64,000 bases of DNA from contig NZ_QICN01000001.1 of the NCBI RefSeq assembly GCF_003201205.1, forward strand, positions 372,001 to 436,000. Direction: 5' to 3'. Under the pieces are notes generated by a model. That model made no database searches, was not told where the DNA came from, and worked only from the letters and a program-made list of their open reading frames with translations. The translations under genes were made by a program, and so were the position numbers. The DNA is from Sinimarinibacterium flocculans. Its GTDB lineage: Bacteria > Pseudomonadota > Gammaproteobacteria > Nevskiales > Nevskiaceae. Shown here piece by piece: positions 16,890 to 24,797 of this stretch (its first letter is position 1; the number at the start of each line of letters is the position of its first letter).

Positions 16890-18962
16890 ATGGGCTATCG
16901 CGTCGGCATCGACATCGGCGGCACCTTCACCGACTTCGCGCTGTTGAAGGGCGACGAAGTCATCCTGCACAAGAACCTGAGCACGCCGGAAGACCGCTCG
17001 GTCGGCGTGATGACGGGCCTGAAGAAGCTCGCCGAGAAGGAAGGACTCGCGCTCGCGGACTTTCTGGCGCAGTGCGACGCCATCGTCCATGGCACGACCG
17101 TCGCCGACAACACGCTGATCGAGATGAACGGCGCGCTGACAGGCCTGATCACGACGGAAGGTTTTCGCGACGAGATCGAGTACCGGCGCGGCTACAAGGA
17201 GAATATCTGGGATGTTCGCCTCGATCCGCCGAAGGAGATCACGCCGCGGCGCCGGCGTCTGACGGTGCCCGAGCGCGTCCTCGCCGACGGTTCGGTCTAC
17301 AAGTCGCTGGACGAGGCGGCCGTCCGCGAGGCCTGCCGAAAGCTGGTCAAGCAGAAGGTCGAGTCGGTCGCGATCTCGCTGCTGTTCTCCTTCGTCAATC
17401 CGGCGCACGAGAAGCGCGTCGCCGAGATCGTCGCCGAGGAAATGCCGGGCGTGCCGATCTCGCTGTCGCACCAGGTGCTGCCGCGCGCGCCCGAGTACGA
17501 CCGCACCAGCACGACCGTGGTCAACGCCTATGTCGCGCCGCGCGTGAACCACTATCTCGAACGGCTGGTCGAGCGGCTGCACGAGGCGGGTTATCAGAAG
17601 CGGCTGATGGTGATGCAGGCCAGCGGCGGCGTGATGACGCGCGAGTACATCGAAGGGGCGCCGATCCGCGTGCTCGCGTCCGGACCGGCCGGTGGCGTGA
17701 TCGGCTCGGCGCATGTCGGTGCGGCGAAAGGCCATCCGAACCTGCTGTGCGTGGACATGGGCGGCACGTCATACGACATGTCGGTGGTGCTCGACGGCGC
17801 CGCACCGGCCGAAGCCGGCTGGAACATGCACCACCGCTATCTGATCGGCGTGCCGATGGTGCAGGTGGAGACGCTCGGCGCCGGCGGCGGTTCGATCTGC
17901 CATGTGCACAACGGCGCGCTGCAGGTGGGACCGGCCTCGGCCGGCTCCGAACCCGGGCCGATCTGCTACGGCCGTGGCGGCGTGCAGCCGGCGATCACCG
18001 ATGCGCTGCTGATGCTCGGCATTCTCGAAGCGGATACCGACTTCGCCGGCGGCAGCTTCTCGCTGACGCGCAAGGGGGTCGACGCAGCGTTCGCGAAGAT
18101 CGGTGCCGAGATGGGTTATGGCGCCGAGGATGCCGCCTTCGATTGCTGGCGGATGGTCAACGCCAACATGTCGCAGGCCGTGCGCCGCACTGTTGCCAGC
18201 AAGGGCCTCGATCCCAAGGACATGGTCATGCTCGCCTACGGCGGCAACGGACCGGTGTTCGCCGCGATCCAGGCCGAGGACCTGGGCATCGCCAAGGTGC
18301 TGGTGCCCAAGGCCTCGCCGACGTTCTCGGCGCTCGGCACGCTGGTCGCCGATCCGGCCATCGACGAGGAACGGTCCTATCTCTCGTCGGCGGACAAGGT
18401 CGACGGCGAGCGGCTCAAGGGGCTGTGGCAGGACCTGGAAGCACGCGCCGGCCGCTACTTCACCGACGCGCAGTTCGCCAACGACCAGATCAAGGCGCGC
18501 TACCAGCTCAAGATGCGTTATCCGGGCCAGAACTGGACGCTGGCCTTCGATGTTCGCGTCAACCAGGGCCTGGGCGATCTGTCCTTCGTCGATGCGGGTA
18601 TCGGCGTGCGTGCGGTCGAGCTGTTCAACGAACGCCACATGGCCGAGTTCGGTCACGTGCGCGACGACGAGATGCCGGAGATCACCGGCCTGCGACTGGT
18701 GACCTCGGTGCAGACGCCGTCGCCGCAGGTGAGCGCCGGCACCTCGGCGCCGCGCGCAGCGGCCAAGGCCGCCCGCAGCCGTCGCGCCAACCTCGGCCGC
18801 GGCTATGCGGACACGCCGGTGTTCCGCGGCAGCGATCTGCGGGCGGGCAGTGAAGTGGCGGGCCCGGCGATTATCGAGGAGACCTTCACGACCATCGTCG
18901 TCTATCCGGGCTGGACCGCATGCGTCGACGACGCGGGCGACTACGAACTCGTCCGCACCTGA
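16890..18962 (+). CDS. Hydantoinase A / carboxylase-type ATP-binding subunit (HyuA family)
   Basis: A 690-residue HyuA-family protein with the N-terminal phosphate-binding signature 'GIDIGGTFTDFALL' at about residue 6 and the ASKHA-fold 'VDMGGTSYDMSVV' in the middle. It couples ATP hydrolysis to the reaction on the HyuB subunit. Its stop codon overlaps the next start (TGATG at 18960-18964), indicating translational coupling with the CoA transferase. Length is typical for the family. Substrate not readable; see the HyuB entry. Confidence 0.93.
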   Translation: MGYRVGIDIGGTFTDFALLKGDEVILHKNLSTPEDRSVGVMTGLKKLAEKEGLALADFLAQCDAIVHGTTVADNTLIEMNGALTGLITTEGFRDEIEYRRGYKENIWDVRLDPPKEITPRRRRLTVPERVLADGSVYKSLDEAAVREACRKLVKQKVESVAISLLFSFVNPAHEKRVAEIVAEEMPGVPISLSHQVLPRAPEYDRTSTTVVNAYVAPRVNHYLERLVERLHEAGYQKRLMVMQASGGVMTREYIEGAPIRVLASGPAGGVIGSAHVGAAKGHPNLLCVDMGGTSYDMSVVLDGAAPAEAGWNMHHRYLIGVPMVQVETLGAGGGSICHVHNGALQVGPASAGSEPGPICYGRGGVQPAITDALLMLGILEADTDFAGGSFSLTRKGVDAAFAKIGAEMGYGAEDAAFDCWRMVNANMSQAVRRTVASKGLDPKDMVMLAYGGNGPVFAAIQAEDLGIAKVLVPKASPTFSALGTLVADPAIDEERSYLSSADKVDGERLKGLWQDLEARAGRYFTDAQFANDQIKARYQLKMRYPGQNWTLAFDVRVNQGLGDLSFVDAGIGVRAVELFNERHMAEFGHVRDDEMPEITGLRLVTSVQTPSPQVSAGTSAPRAAAKAARSRRANLGRGYADTPVFRGSDLRAGSEVAGPAIIEETFTTIVVYPGWTACVDDAGDYELVRT

Positions 18963-20134
18963 TGTCCGCGCTGAACGGATTCCGCGTGCTGGAGCTCGCC
19001 GAGGGCGTGGCCGGCGAGTATTGCGGCAAGTTGCTCGCGGACTTCGGCGCGGAGGTGATCAAGATCGAAGCGCCGGATGGCAGTCCGACGCGCCGGCTCG
19101 GTCCCTTCGCCGACGGCGAGCCGGGTCCCGAACGCAGCGGGTTGTTCGCCTACCTGAACACCAACAAGCGTTCGGCGACGCTCGATCTCGGCAACGCCAA
19201 CGGTGTCGCGACGCTGCAGCGCCTGCTCGATCGCGTGGATGCGGTGATCGACGATCACGCGCCGGGCTGGCTAACCAGCGCCGGTCTCGATCCGCTGCAG
19301 GTCGGGACGACGCATCCGGCACTGGTGCTGTGCGCGATCTCGCCCCATGGCCAGGACGCGCCGGAAGAGCGGCGACACGCCACGGACCTGACCGTGTTCC
19401 ACGCCAGCGGCTGGGGCTTCCATACGCCCACCGGCGCCGACCCGGCGCGGCCCCCGCTCAACGGGGCCGGGCGCTTCCTGCCGAGCTACGAGGCCGGCCT
19501 CGATGCGGCGCTGTGCATCGTGGCGGCACTCTTCGAGCGCGAGCAGTCCGCGCGCGGCCGCGTCATCGACATCGCCATGCAGCAGGTGCTCGCGTCGCGC
19601 GCGGACTACGTGCTCGCGCAGATGGTCGCCGGGGACATGGAGGCGAGCACGAGCCGTACGGCCTTCGACCTCGCCGGCCCGGCCGGCATCTTCCGCTGTG
19701 CCGACGGCTATGCCTACATCTGGATGTCCGCGCCTGCCCACTGGGACGCGCTGCGCACGCTGCTCGGCGACCCGGCATGGATGCAGACGTTTCCCGAGCG
19801 CTGGCTCGAGCGCGCCTGCACGCCGGAGCGTGTCGCCGAGTGCCGTAAACACCTTGCGGCGTGGCTGGCAACGCAGCACAAGGCGCAGGTGGCGGCCGAG
19901 GCACAGGCGCTGGGGCTGACGCTGGTGCCGGTCAACGACGCGGAGGATCTGCTGGCATCGCCGCAGCAGGCGTTCCGGCGATACTTCGTCGAGGTCTGGC
20001 ACCCGGTGCTGGGCCGCATGCCCTATCCGGGCGTGCCGTACCGGATGAGCGCCACGCCGCCGCGCATCGACCGGGCGGCGCCGGTTCTGGGCGCTCATAC
20101 GCAGGACGTGCTCGCCGGCGGAGACGCGGCATGA
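18962..20134 (+). CDS. Class III CoA-transferase (CaiB/BaiF family), lacking the usual catalytic Asp
   Basis: A 390-residue CaiB/BaiF-type protein, opening with 'FRVLELAEGVAGEYCGKLLADFGAEVIKIE', quoted here as the N-terminal block (residues 6-35). In this family an Asp just before the glycine-containing helix forms the acyl-anhydride intermediate. At that place this protein reads 'PSYEAGLDAALCIVAAL', with Ser where the Asp is expected, while its neighbour at 20131 has 'YADSTFGAAAAY'. It overlaps the HyuA stop and the next start. It may act as a structural partner in a heteromeric transferase, as two-gene transferases such as BbsEF do. Confidence 0.88.
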   Translation: MSALNGFRVLELAEGVAGEYCGKLLADFGAEVIKIEAPDGSPTRRLGPFADGEPGPERSGLFAYLNTNKRSATLDLGNANGVATLQRLLDRVDAVIDDHAPGWLTSAGLDPLQVGTTHPALVLCAISPHGQDAPEERRHATDLTVFHASGWGFHTPTGADPARPPLNGAGRFLPSYEAGLDAALCIVAALFEREQSARGRVIDIAMQQVLASRADYVLAQMVAGDMEASTSRTAFDLAGPAGIFRCADGYAYIWMSAPAHWDALRTLLGDPAWMQTFPERWLERACTPERVAECRKHLAAWLATQHKAQVAAEAQALGLTLVPVNDAEDLLASPQQAFRRYFVEVWHPVLGRMPYPGVPYRMSATPPRIDRAAPVLGAHTQDVLAGGDAA

Positions 20135-21333
20135 TGCCGCGCGATCGGGGTGGTCCGCTCGCCGGCGTGCGCGTCGTCGAGCTGACCAAGGTCTGGGCCG
20201 GGCCCTATGTCGGCAAGCTGCTGGCGTACCTGGGCGCCGAGGTGATCCGCGTCGAAAGCCTCGGCTCGCTCGACGTCACCCGCGTCTACGGCGTCGACGA
20301 CATGAACAACGCACCGGGTTTCCAGTCGGTGAATCCGCAGAAGCTCAGCGTGCAGATCGACATGAAGCAGCCCGAGGGCGTGAAGCTGATTCTCGACCTG
20401 CTGGCGAAATCCGACATGCTGGTCGAGAACCTGCGACCCGGCGCGGTGAGGCGCCTGGGGCTGGGCTACGACGTGGTGAAGCAGTCGCGTCCGGACATCG
20501 TCTACGTGTCGATGGGCATGTACGGCAGCGAAGGACCGCTGGCATACCAGACCGGCTACGCGCCGTGCTTCGCCGCACTGGGCGGCGTCAGCGGACGGGT
20601 CGGCTACGAGAACGAACCGCCCAGCGGCATGAACGTGCGCTACGCGGACTCGACCTTCGGTGCCGCCGCGGCCTATGCGGCCACGGTCGCGCTGCTGCAC
20701 CGGCGCCGCAGCGGGCAGGGCCAGTTCATCGACGTGTCGGCGGTCGAAAGCATGACCAGCATGATCGGCGACGAACTCGTCGGCCACGCGATGGGGCAGG
20801 TCCTGCGGGCGGACGGCAACCGCCATCCGGACATGGCACCGCATGGCGTCTATCCCTGCCGTGACGGCGAATGGATCAGCCTGGCGGCGACCACGGACGC
20901 AGCCTGGGCGGCCCTGGCCGGCGCGATGGAGCAGCCGGCGCTGGCCACCGACGCGCGCTTTGCCGATCTGCCGGCGCGCAAGGCCCACGAAAGCGAGCTG
21001 GATGCTCTGATCGGCGCGTGGACCGCCCGTCGCGATGCCGCCCAGGCCGCGGCATGGCTGCAGCGCCACGGGATTGCCGCGGCCAAGAGCCAGAGTTCCG
21101 TCGACCTGGTCTCCGATCCGCACCTGTGGGCACGCGGCTTCTATCGCGAGCTGCGGCAGCCGGACGGCAGCTCGAAGCTCACCGTGGGACCGTCGTGGAA
21201 GATGACGCGCGAAGCCGCGATCGAGGATGGCGCGCCGCATCTCGGGCAGCACAACGCCTACGTCTTCGCCGAGATCCTCGGACTCGACGCGGAGGAACAG
21301 TCGCGTCTGGCCGCGGCCGGCGTCGCCCGTTGA
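20131..21333 (+). CDS. Class III CoA-transferase (CaiB/BaiF family), canonical
   Basis: A 400-residue CoA transferase with the N-terminal 'GVRVVELTKVWAGPYVGKLL' block, 'LLAKSDMLVENLRPGA' and the expected catalytic Asp in 'VRYADSTFG'. It moves CoA between an acyl-CoA donor and a carboxylic acid, avoiding ATP use. The ATG at 20131 overlaps the previous stop by four bases (ATGA), so it is translated together with the Asp-less paralogue. It is the last gene of the HyuBA operon; the acid produced by HyuBA is the obvious candidate acceptor. Confidence 0.93.
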   Translation: MMPRDRGGPLAGVRVVELTKVWAGPYVGKLLAYLGAEVIRVESLGSLDVTRVYGVDDMNNAPGFQSVNPQKLSVQIDMKQPEGVKLILDLLAKSDMLVENLRPGAVRRLGLGYDVVKQSRPDIVYVSMGMYGSEGPLAYQTGYAPCFAALGGVSGRVGYENEPPSGMNVRYADSTFGAAAAYAATVALLHRRRSGQGQFIDVSAVESMTSMIGDELVGHAMGQVLRADGNRHPDMAPHGVYPCRDGEWISLAATTDAAWAALAGAMEQPALATDARFADLPARKAHESELDALIGAWTARRDAAQAAAWLQRHGIAAAKSQSSVDLVSDPHLWARGFYRELRQPDGSSKLTVGPSWKMTREAAIEDGAPHLGQHNAYVFAEILGLDAEEQSRLAAAGVAR

Positions 21334-21381
21334 GGCGGGGGAATGGGCTTGCGGGCAGCGCTCCGGGCAGGGCGCGGGCGA

Positions 21382-21399
21382 TGCGCCAAATGTATAGCG
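21382..21399. promoter_or_regulatory. 18-bp motif shared with 61800-61817
   Basis: The sequence TGCGCCAAATGTATAGCG lies 149 bases before the AraC start. It matches TGCGCCAGATGTATAGCG at 61800-61817 in 17 of 18 bases, and the ATGTATAG core recurs at 14931 upstream of hyuB. All three are in front of pathway genes or the regulator, so an AraC-family binding site or a special promoter element is plausible. Confidence 0.45.
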
Positions 21400-21547
21400 G
21401 GCAGCGCCCTCTGCGGGGACGCGGCCCGGGGGCGTCGATACCATCGGCTCGAGTGTCCTGGCGCCTGCGGTCGCGGTGAACGCGGTCTGCAGGACGACAT
21501 GCCCGACGCGTGAGGAGCGCGCGAGGCTCCGGATCGGAGACTGAACC

Positions 21548-22567
21548 GTGACAGAAACCCTATTCGCCTTCGACAAGCGCAACTATCGCGACTGTCAGAG
21601 CAGCTTCCGCGGTCCCAAGAACCAAGAGTACTACCTGGGCGACTACTCGATCGAGGCCGGCAACGTCATCGACGTGCGCGCCGAGCGCAAAACCGTCGGC
21701 TCCTGCTCGATCATCCGCCTGCGCTCGAAGACGCGGCTGTCGTTCCGGCGCTCGTGGTCGCATCTGCGCGAGGACGGCATCGATGTCGCGGTCCTGTGGT
21801 TCGTCAAGCGCGGCCGGCTGAGCATCTCGCACCAGCGCGGCCAGACCGTCGCCAAGCCCGGCGACTTCGTCGTCACCCGTTCGATGACGCCGTTCACGGT
21901 CGAATGCCTCACCGACGAGATGTCCGAGCACGAGGTGCTGCACATGATCGTGCCGGCCCACGTGTTCCGCCGCTTCATGAGCCACGACGTGCCGACCGGT
22001 TTCAGCCTGCCGGCGCAGGGACGGGCGTTCGCGTTGGCCGAGCGCATCCTCATCGACATCTTCGAGGACCCGGGCCGCTTCGAGGAGCATGCCGTCCAGC
22101 TGCTGGTCGACAGTGCGCTGTCGGTGCTCAGCACTGCCATCCGCCAGCACGACGTCGCGGTTCCGGTGCGCCAGACCATTTCGGAAAGACGCCTGCAGGA
22201 CGTGCTCAAGTTCATCGACGTCCACCTCTCCGATCCCAAGCTCAGCAGCACCTCGGTGGCCACCGGCGTCGGCATCTCGACGCGCTACCTGTCGTTCCTG
22301 CTCAACCAGCACGGCACGCCGTTCTCGACGCTGGTCTGGGACAAGCGGCTCAAGGTCGCTGCGCAGTGGCTGGCATCGGCGCGACCGGGTGAGGCGTCGA
22401 TCAGCGAGATCGCCTACAGGGTGGGCTTCAAGTGCCCGGCGCACTTCAGCCGCATGTTCAAGCGCGGGTTCCAGATGAGCCCCCGCCAGTACCGCGCCGC
22501 GAAGCTGGCGGCGGTCACGCCGCCGCCGGTGCAGATGCCCGAATCCGGCGCGCAGCTCCAGCACTGA
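21548..22567 (+). CDS. AraC/XylS-family transcriptional regulator
   Basis: A 339-residue regulator starting at GTG 21548. The N-terminal half is a cupin-like sensing domain ('VLWFVKRGRLSISHQRGQTV'); the C-terminal two helix-turn-helix motifs span roughly residues 215-325, with 'FKCPAHFSRMFKRGFQMSP' and 'RQYR' as the standard second HTH end. It lies 214 bases after the CoA-transferase operon and 24 bases before the P450 gene, so it could control either. AraC regulators of this layout usually activate aromatic or steroid catabolic operons in response to substrate. The motif at 21382 may be its autoregulatory site. Confidence 0.93.
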   Translation: MTETLFAFDKRNYRDCQSSFRGPKNQEYYLGDYSIEAGNVIDVRAERKTVGSCSIIRLRSKTRLSFRRSWSHLREDGIDVAVLWFVKRGRLSISHQRGQTVAKPGDFVVTRSMTPFTVECLTDEMSEHEVLHMIVPAHVFRRFMSHDVPTGFSLPAQGRAFALAERILIDIFEDPGRFEEHAVQLLVDSALSVLSTAIRQHDVAVPVRQTISERRLQDVLKFIDVHLSDPKLSSTSVATGVGISTRYLSFLLNQHGTPFSTLVWDKRLKVAAQWLASARPGEASISEIAYRVGFKCPAHFSRMFKRGFQMSPRQYRAAKLAAVTPPPVQMPESGAQLQH

Positions 22568-22591
22568 ATCCCAGCGCAAGGCAGGTTACAG

Positions 22592-23890
22592 ATGAGTTCG
22601 AGTGAGGCCATGGCATCCGGCTGTCCGGTCGCGGGATCGCTGGCGAATGCGTCGTTCGCCGATCCGCAGGTGCGGGCGCAGCCGAATGCGTTCTACGAGA
22701 CGCTGCGCCGCGAAGCGCCGGTTCACTACGACGAAAAGCTCAAGATGTGGCTGGTGTCGCGTTACGAGGACATCGTCACGCTGCTGCGCGATCCGCTCAC
22801 GTACTCGGACAAGCATGGCTACGAGGCGATGTACGCCAGCGGCCACTTCGAGGAGTTCAAGCAGATTCTCGAACGCGATGGCGGCGGCTTCTTTCCGGAC
22901 GCGATCAAGGACGACCCGCCCGCGCACACGCGCGTGCGGCGCCTGCTCGACAAGGCCTTCACCGCGCACCGTGTCGCTTCGATCGAGCCGCGCATCACGG
23001 CGGTGATCGTCGACCAGGTCGAGAAGCTGGCCGAAAAGGCGAAGAACGGCACCGTCGTCGACGGCATCAAGGATTTCTCGGTGCCGGTGACGATCCGCAT
23101 CATCTGCGAGCAGATGGGCATCCAGCAGTTCAATGCCGACAAGATCCAGCGCTGGTCGGGTGCGATCACCGCGCAGATCTCGAAGATGCAGGACCGCGAG
23201 CAGATGATCGGCAACGCCGCGCTGATCTGCGAGCTGCAGAACTTCATCATCAGCGAGATGAAGGCGCGCGAGGCCGAGCCGCGCGAGGACATGATTTCCG
23301 ACATCGTCCATGCCACGCTCGACGACGGCAGCAAGCTGACGTTTGCGGAAGCCGTATCGCTGGTGCGCGCCCTGATCATCGCCGGCAACGACACGACGGC
23401 CACGGCCCTCGGCAACCTGCTGTTCCTGCTGGCCACGCGGCCCGAGGTGGGTGTCGCGCTGGAGGCCTCGGTCGACGACGACCGTGCGCTGAACCGTTTC
23501 GTCGAGGAGCTGCTGCGCCTCGAACCCCCGGTACGCGGTCTGGCCAAGATGACCACCTGCGAGACCGAACTCGGTGGGGTCAAGCTGCCGAAGCACGCGC
23601 ACATGCTGGTGCTGTATGCGTCCGGCAACGACGATGCCGACAAGTTCGCCTGCCCGCGGAATTTCGACATCAATCGCAGCAACCTGATGCAGCACGTCGC
23701 CTTCGGCGTCGGCGTGCATCGCTGCATCGGTGCCGCGCTGTCGCGCATGGAGATCAAGGTCGCCGCGCGCGAGATCCACAGGCGCCTCGCCGACATCCGT
23801 CTTGCGGTCCCCGTCGAGCAGATCACCTATCTGCCGACGGTGGCCACGCGCTCGATCGAGCATCTGCCGCTGCAGCTCAAGGCCCGTTAG
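22592..23890 (+). CDS. Cytochrome P450
   Basis: A soluble bacterial P450 of 432 residues. The heme-thiolate loop 'FGVGVHRCIGAALSRME' gives Cys378 as the iron ligand, the I-helix has 'LIIAGNDTTATAL', and the K-helix ExxR is in 'EELLRLEPP'. There is no membrane anchor and no fused reductase, so it needs a ferredoxin; the only P450-type ferredoxin in the window is at 40532-40852. It starts an operon with an SDR and a steroid-dehydrogenase-like flavoprotein, fitting hydroxylation followed by oxidation of the new alcohol. Confidence 0.96.
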   Translation: MSSSEAMASGCPVAGSLANASFADPQVRAQPNAFYETLRREAPVHYDEKLKMWLVSRYEDIVTLLRDPLTYSDKHGYEAMYASGHFEEFKQILERDGGGFFPDAIKDDPPAHTRVRRLLDKAFTAHRVASIEPRITAVIVDQVEKLAEKAKNGTVVDGIKDFSVPVTIRIICEQMGIQQFNADKIQRWSGAITAQISKMQDREQMIGNAALICELQNFIISEMKAREAEPREDMISDIVHATLDDGSKLTFAEAVSLVRALIIAGNDTTATALGNLLFLLATRPEVGVALEASVDDDRALNRFVEELLRLEPPVRGLAKMTTCETELGGVKLPKHAHMLVLYASGNDDADKFACPRNFDINRSNLMQHVAFGVGVHRCIGAALSRMEIKVAAREIHRRLADIRLAVPVEQITYLPTVATRSIEHLPLQLKAR

Positions 23891-23939
23891 CTCTCGTACC
23901 GGCGCCGGCTCCCGGCCGGCGCGCCACCCGGAGAAGGCA

Positions 23940-24797
23940 GTGACTCAGGAACTGGCCGGAAAGGTCGCGATCGTCACCGGCGGCGCCAGCGGAATCGGGC
24001 GGGCGACCGTCGAGCTGTTCGCTGCGGAGGGCGCCAAGGTCGTGCTGGCCGACGTTAACGATGCGCAGGGCGAGGCGCTCGCCGCCGGACTCGGGTCTTC
24101 GGTGCTGTACAAGCGCACCGACGTGTCGCAGCGCGAGCAGGTGCAGGCGCTGGTCGACTTCGCGATCGAGCGCTTCGACGGGCTGCACATCATGTTCAAC
24201 AACGCCGGCATCTCCGGCGCCCAGCACGCCCGCTTTATGGACGATCCGCTGCAGGACTTCGACAAGGTCATCGGCATCAACTTGTTCGGCGCGCTGGTCG
24301 GTACGCAGTGCGCCGCGCGGCATATGAAGGACCATGGCGGCGGCGTGATCCTGAACAATGCCTCGATCGCCGGGGTGCTGCCGGGCCAGGCACTGATCAC
24401 CTACCGGGCGTCGAAGGCGGCGCTGATCATGATCAGCAAGTCCAACGCCATCGACCTCGCCGAGTACAACATCCGCGTCAACGTGCTCGCCCCCGGGCAC
24501 ATCCGCACGCCGCTGACCTCGTTCGCGCCGCCGGATGCGAGTCCCGAGGTCGCGGCGCGGGTGAAGCAGGCCGTCGGTGCGGCCTTCGACGTGAACCAGC
24601 CCCTCAAGCGCACGGGTCGCCCGGAAGACGTCGCGCAAGTCGTCTTGTTCATGTGCAGCGACCGCTCGGCACAGATCACCGGCACCGTGCTGCCGGTCGA
24701 CGGCGGCATCACCGCCGGCGATCCGGTGAACCATCTGAACGACATCATGCGGGCCCGCGCCGAGGCGCTGGCGGGCGCCGGGGAGCAGCTGCAATGA
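23940..24797 (+). CDS. Short-chain dehydrogenase/reductase
   Basis: A 285-residue SDR translated from GTG 23940 behind GGAGAAGG. It has 'TGGASGIGRA' at the cofactor site, 'NNAGISG', and catalytic Tyr155/Lys159 in 'YRASKAALI'; the usual serine position is in 'NASIAG'. The 3' end overlaps the flavoprotein gene by four bases (ATGA), so the products are made in step. Sequence flavour is that of NAD-dependent hydroxysteroid or cyclohexanol dehydrogenases, an inference from general pattern only. Confidence 0.93.
   Translation: MTQELAGKVAIVTGGASGIGRATVELFAAEGAKVVLADVNDAQGEALAAGLGSSVLYKRTDVSQREQVQALVDFAIERFDGLHIMFNNAGISGAQHARFMDDPLQDFDKVIGINLFGALVGTQCAARHMKDHGGGVILNNASIAGVLPGQALITYRASKAALIMISKSNAIDLAEYNIRVNVLAPGHIRTPLTSFAPPDASPEVAARVKQAVGAAFDVNQPLKRTGRPEDVAQVVLFMCSDRSAQITGTVLPVDGGITAGDPVNHLNDIMRARAEALAGAGEQLQ

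Noticed and set aside
22592-23890. A rearranged ferredoxin partner for the first P450 was sought next to it.
   Set aside because: No CxxxxxCxxC protein is found between 21.5 and 31.5 kb; the only P450-type ferredoxin is at 40532-40852.
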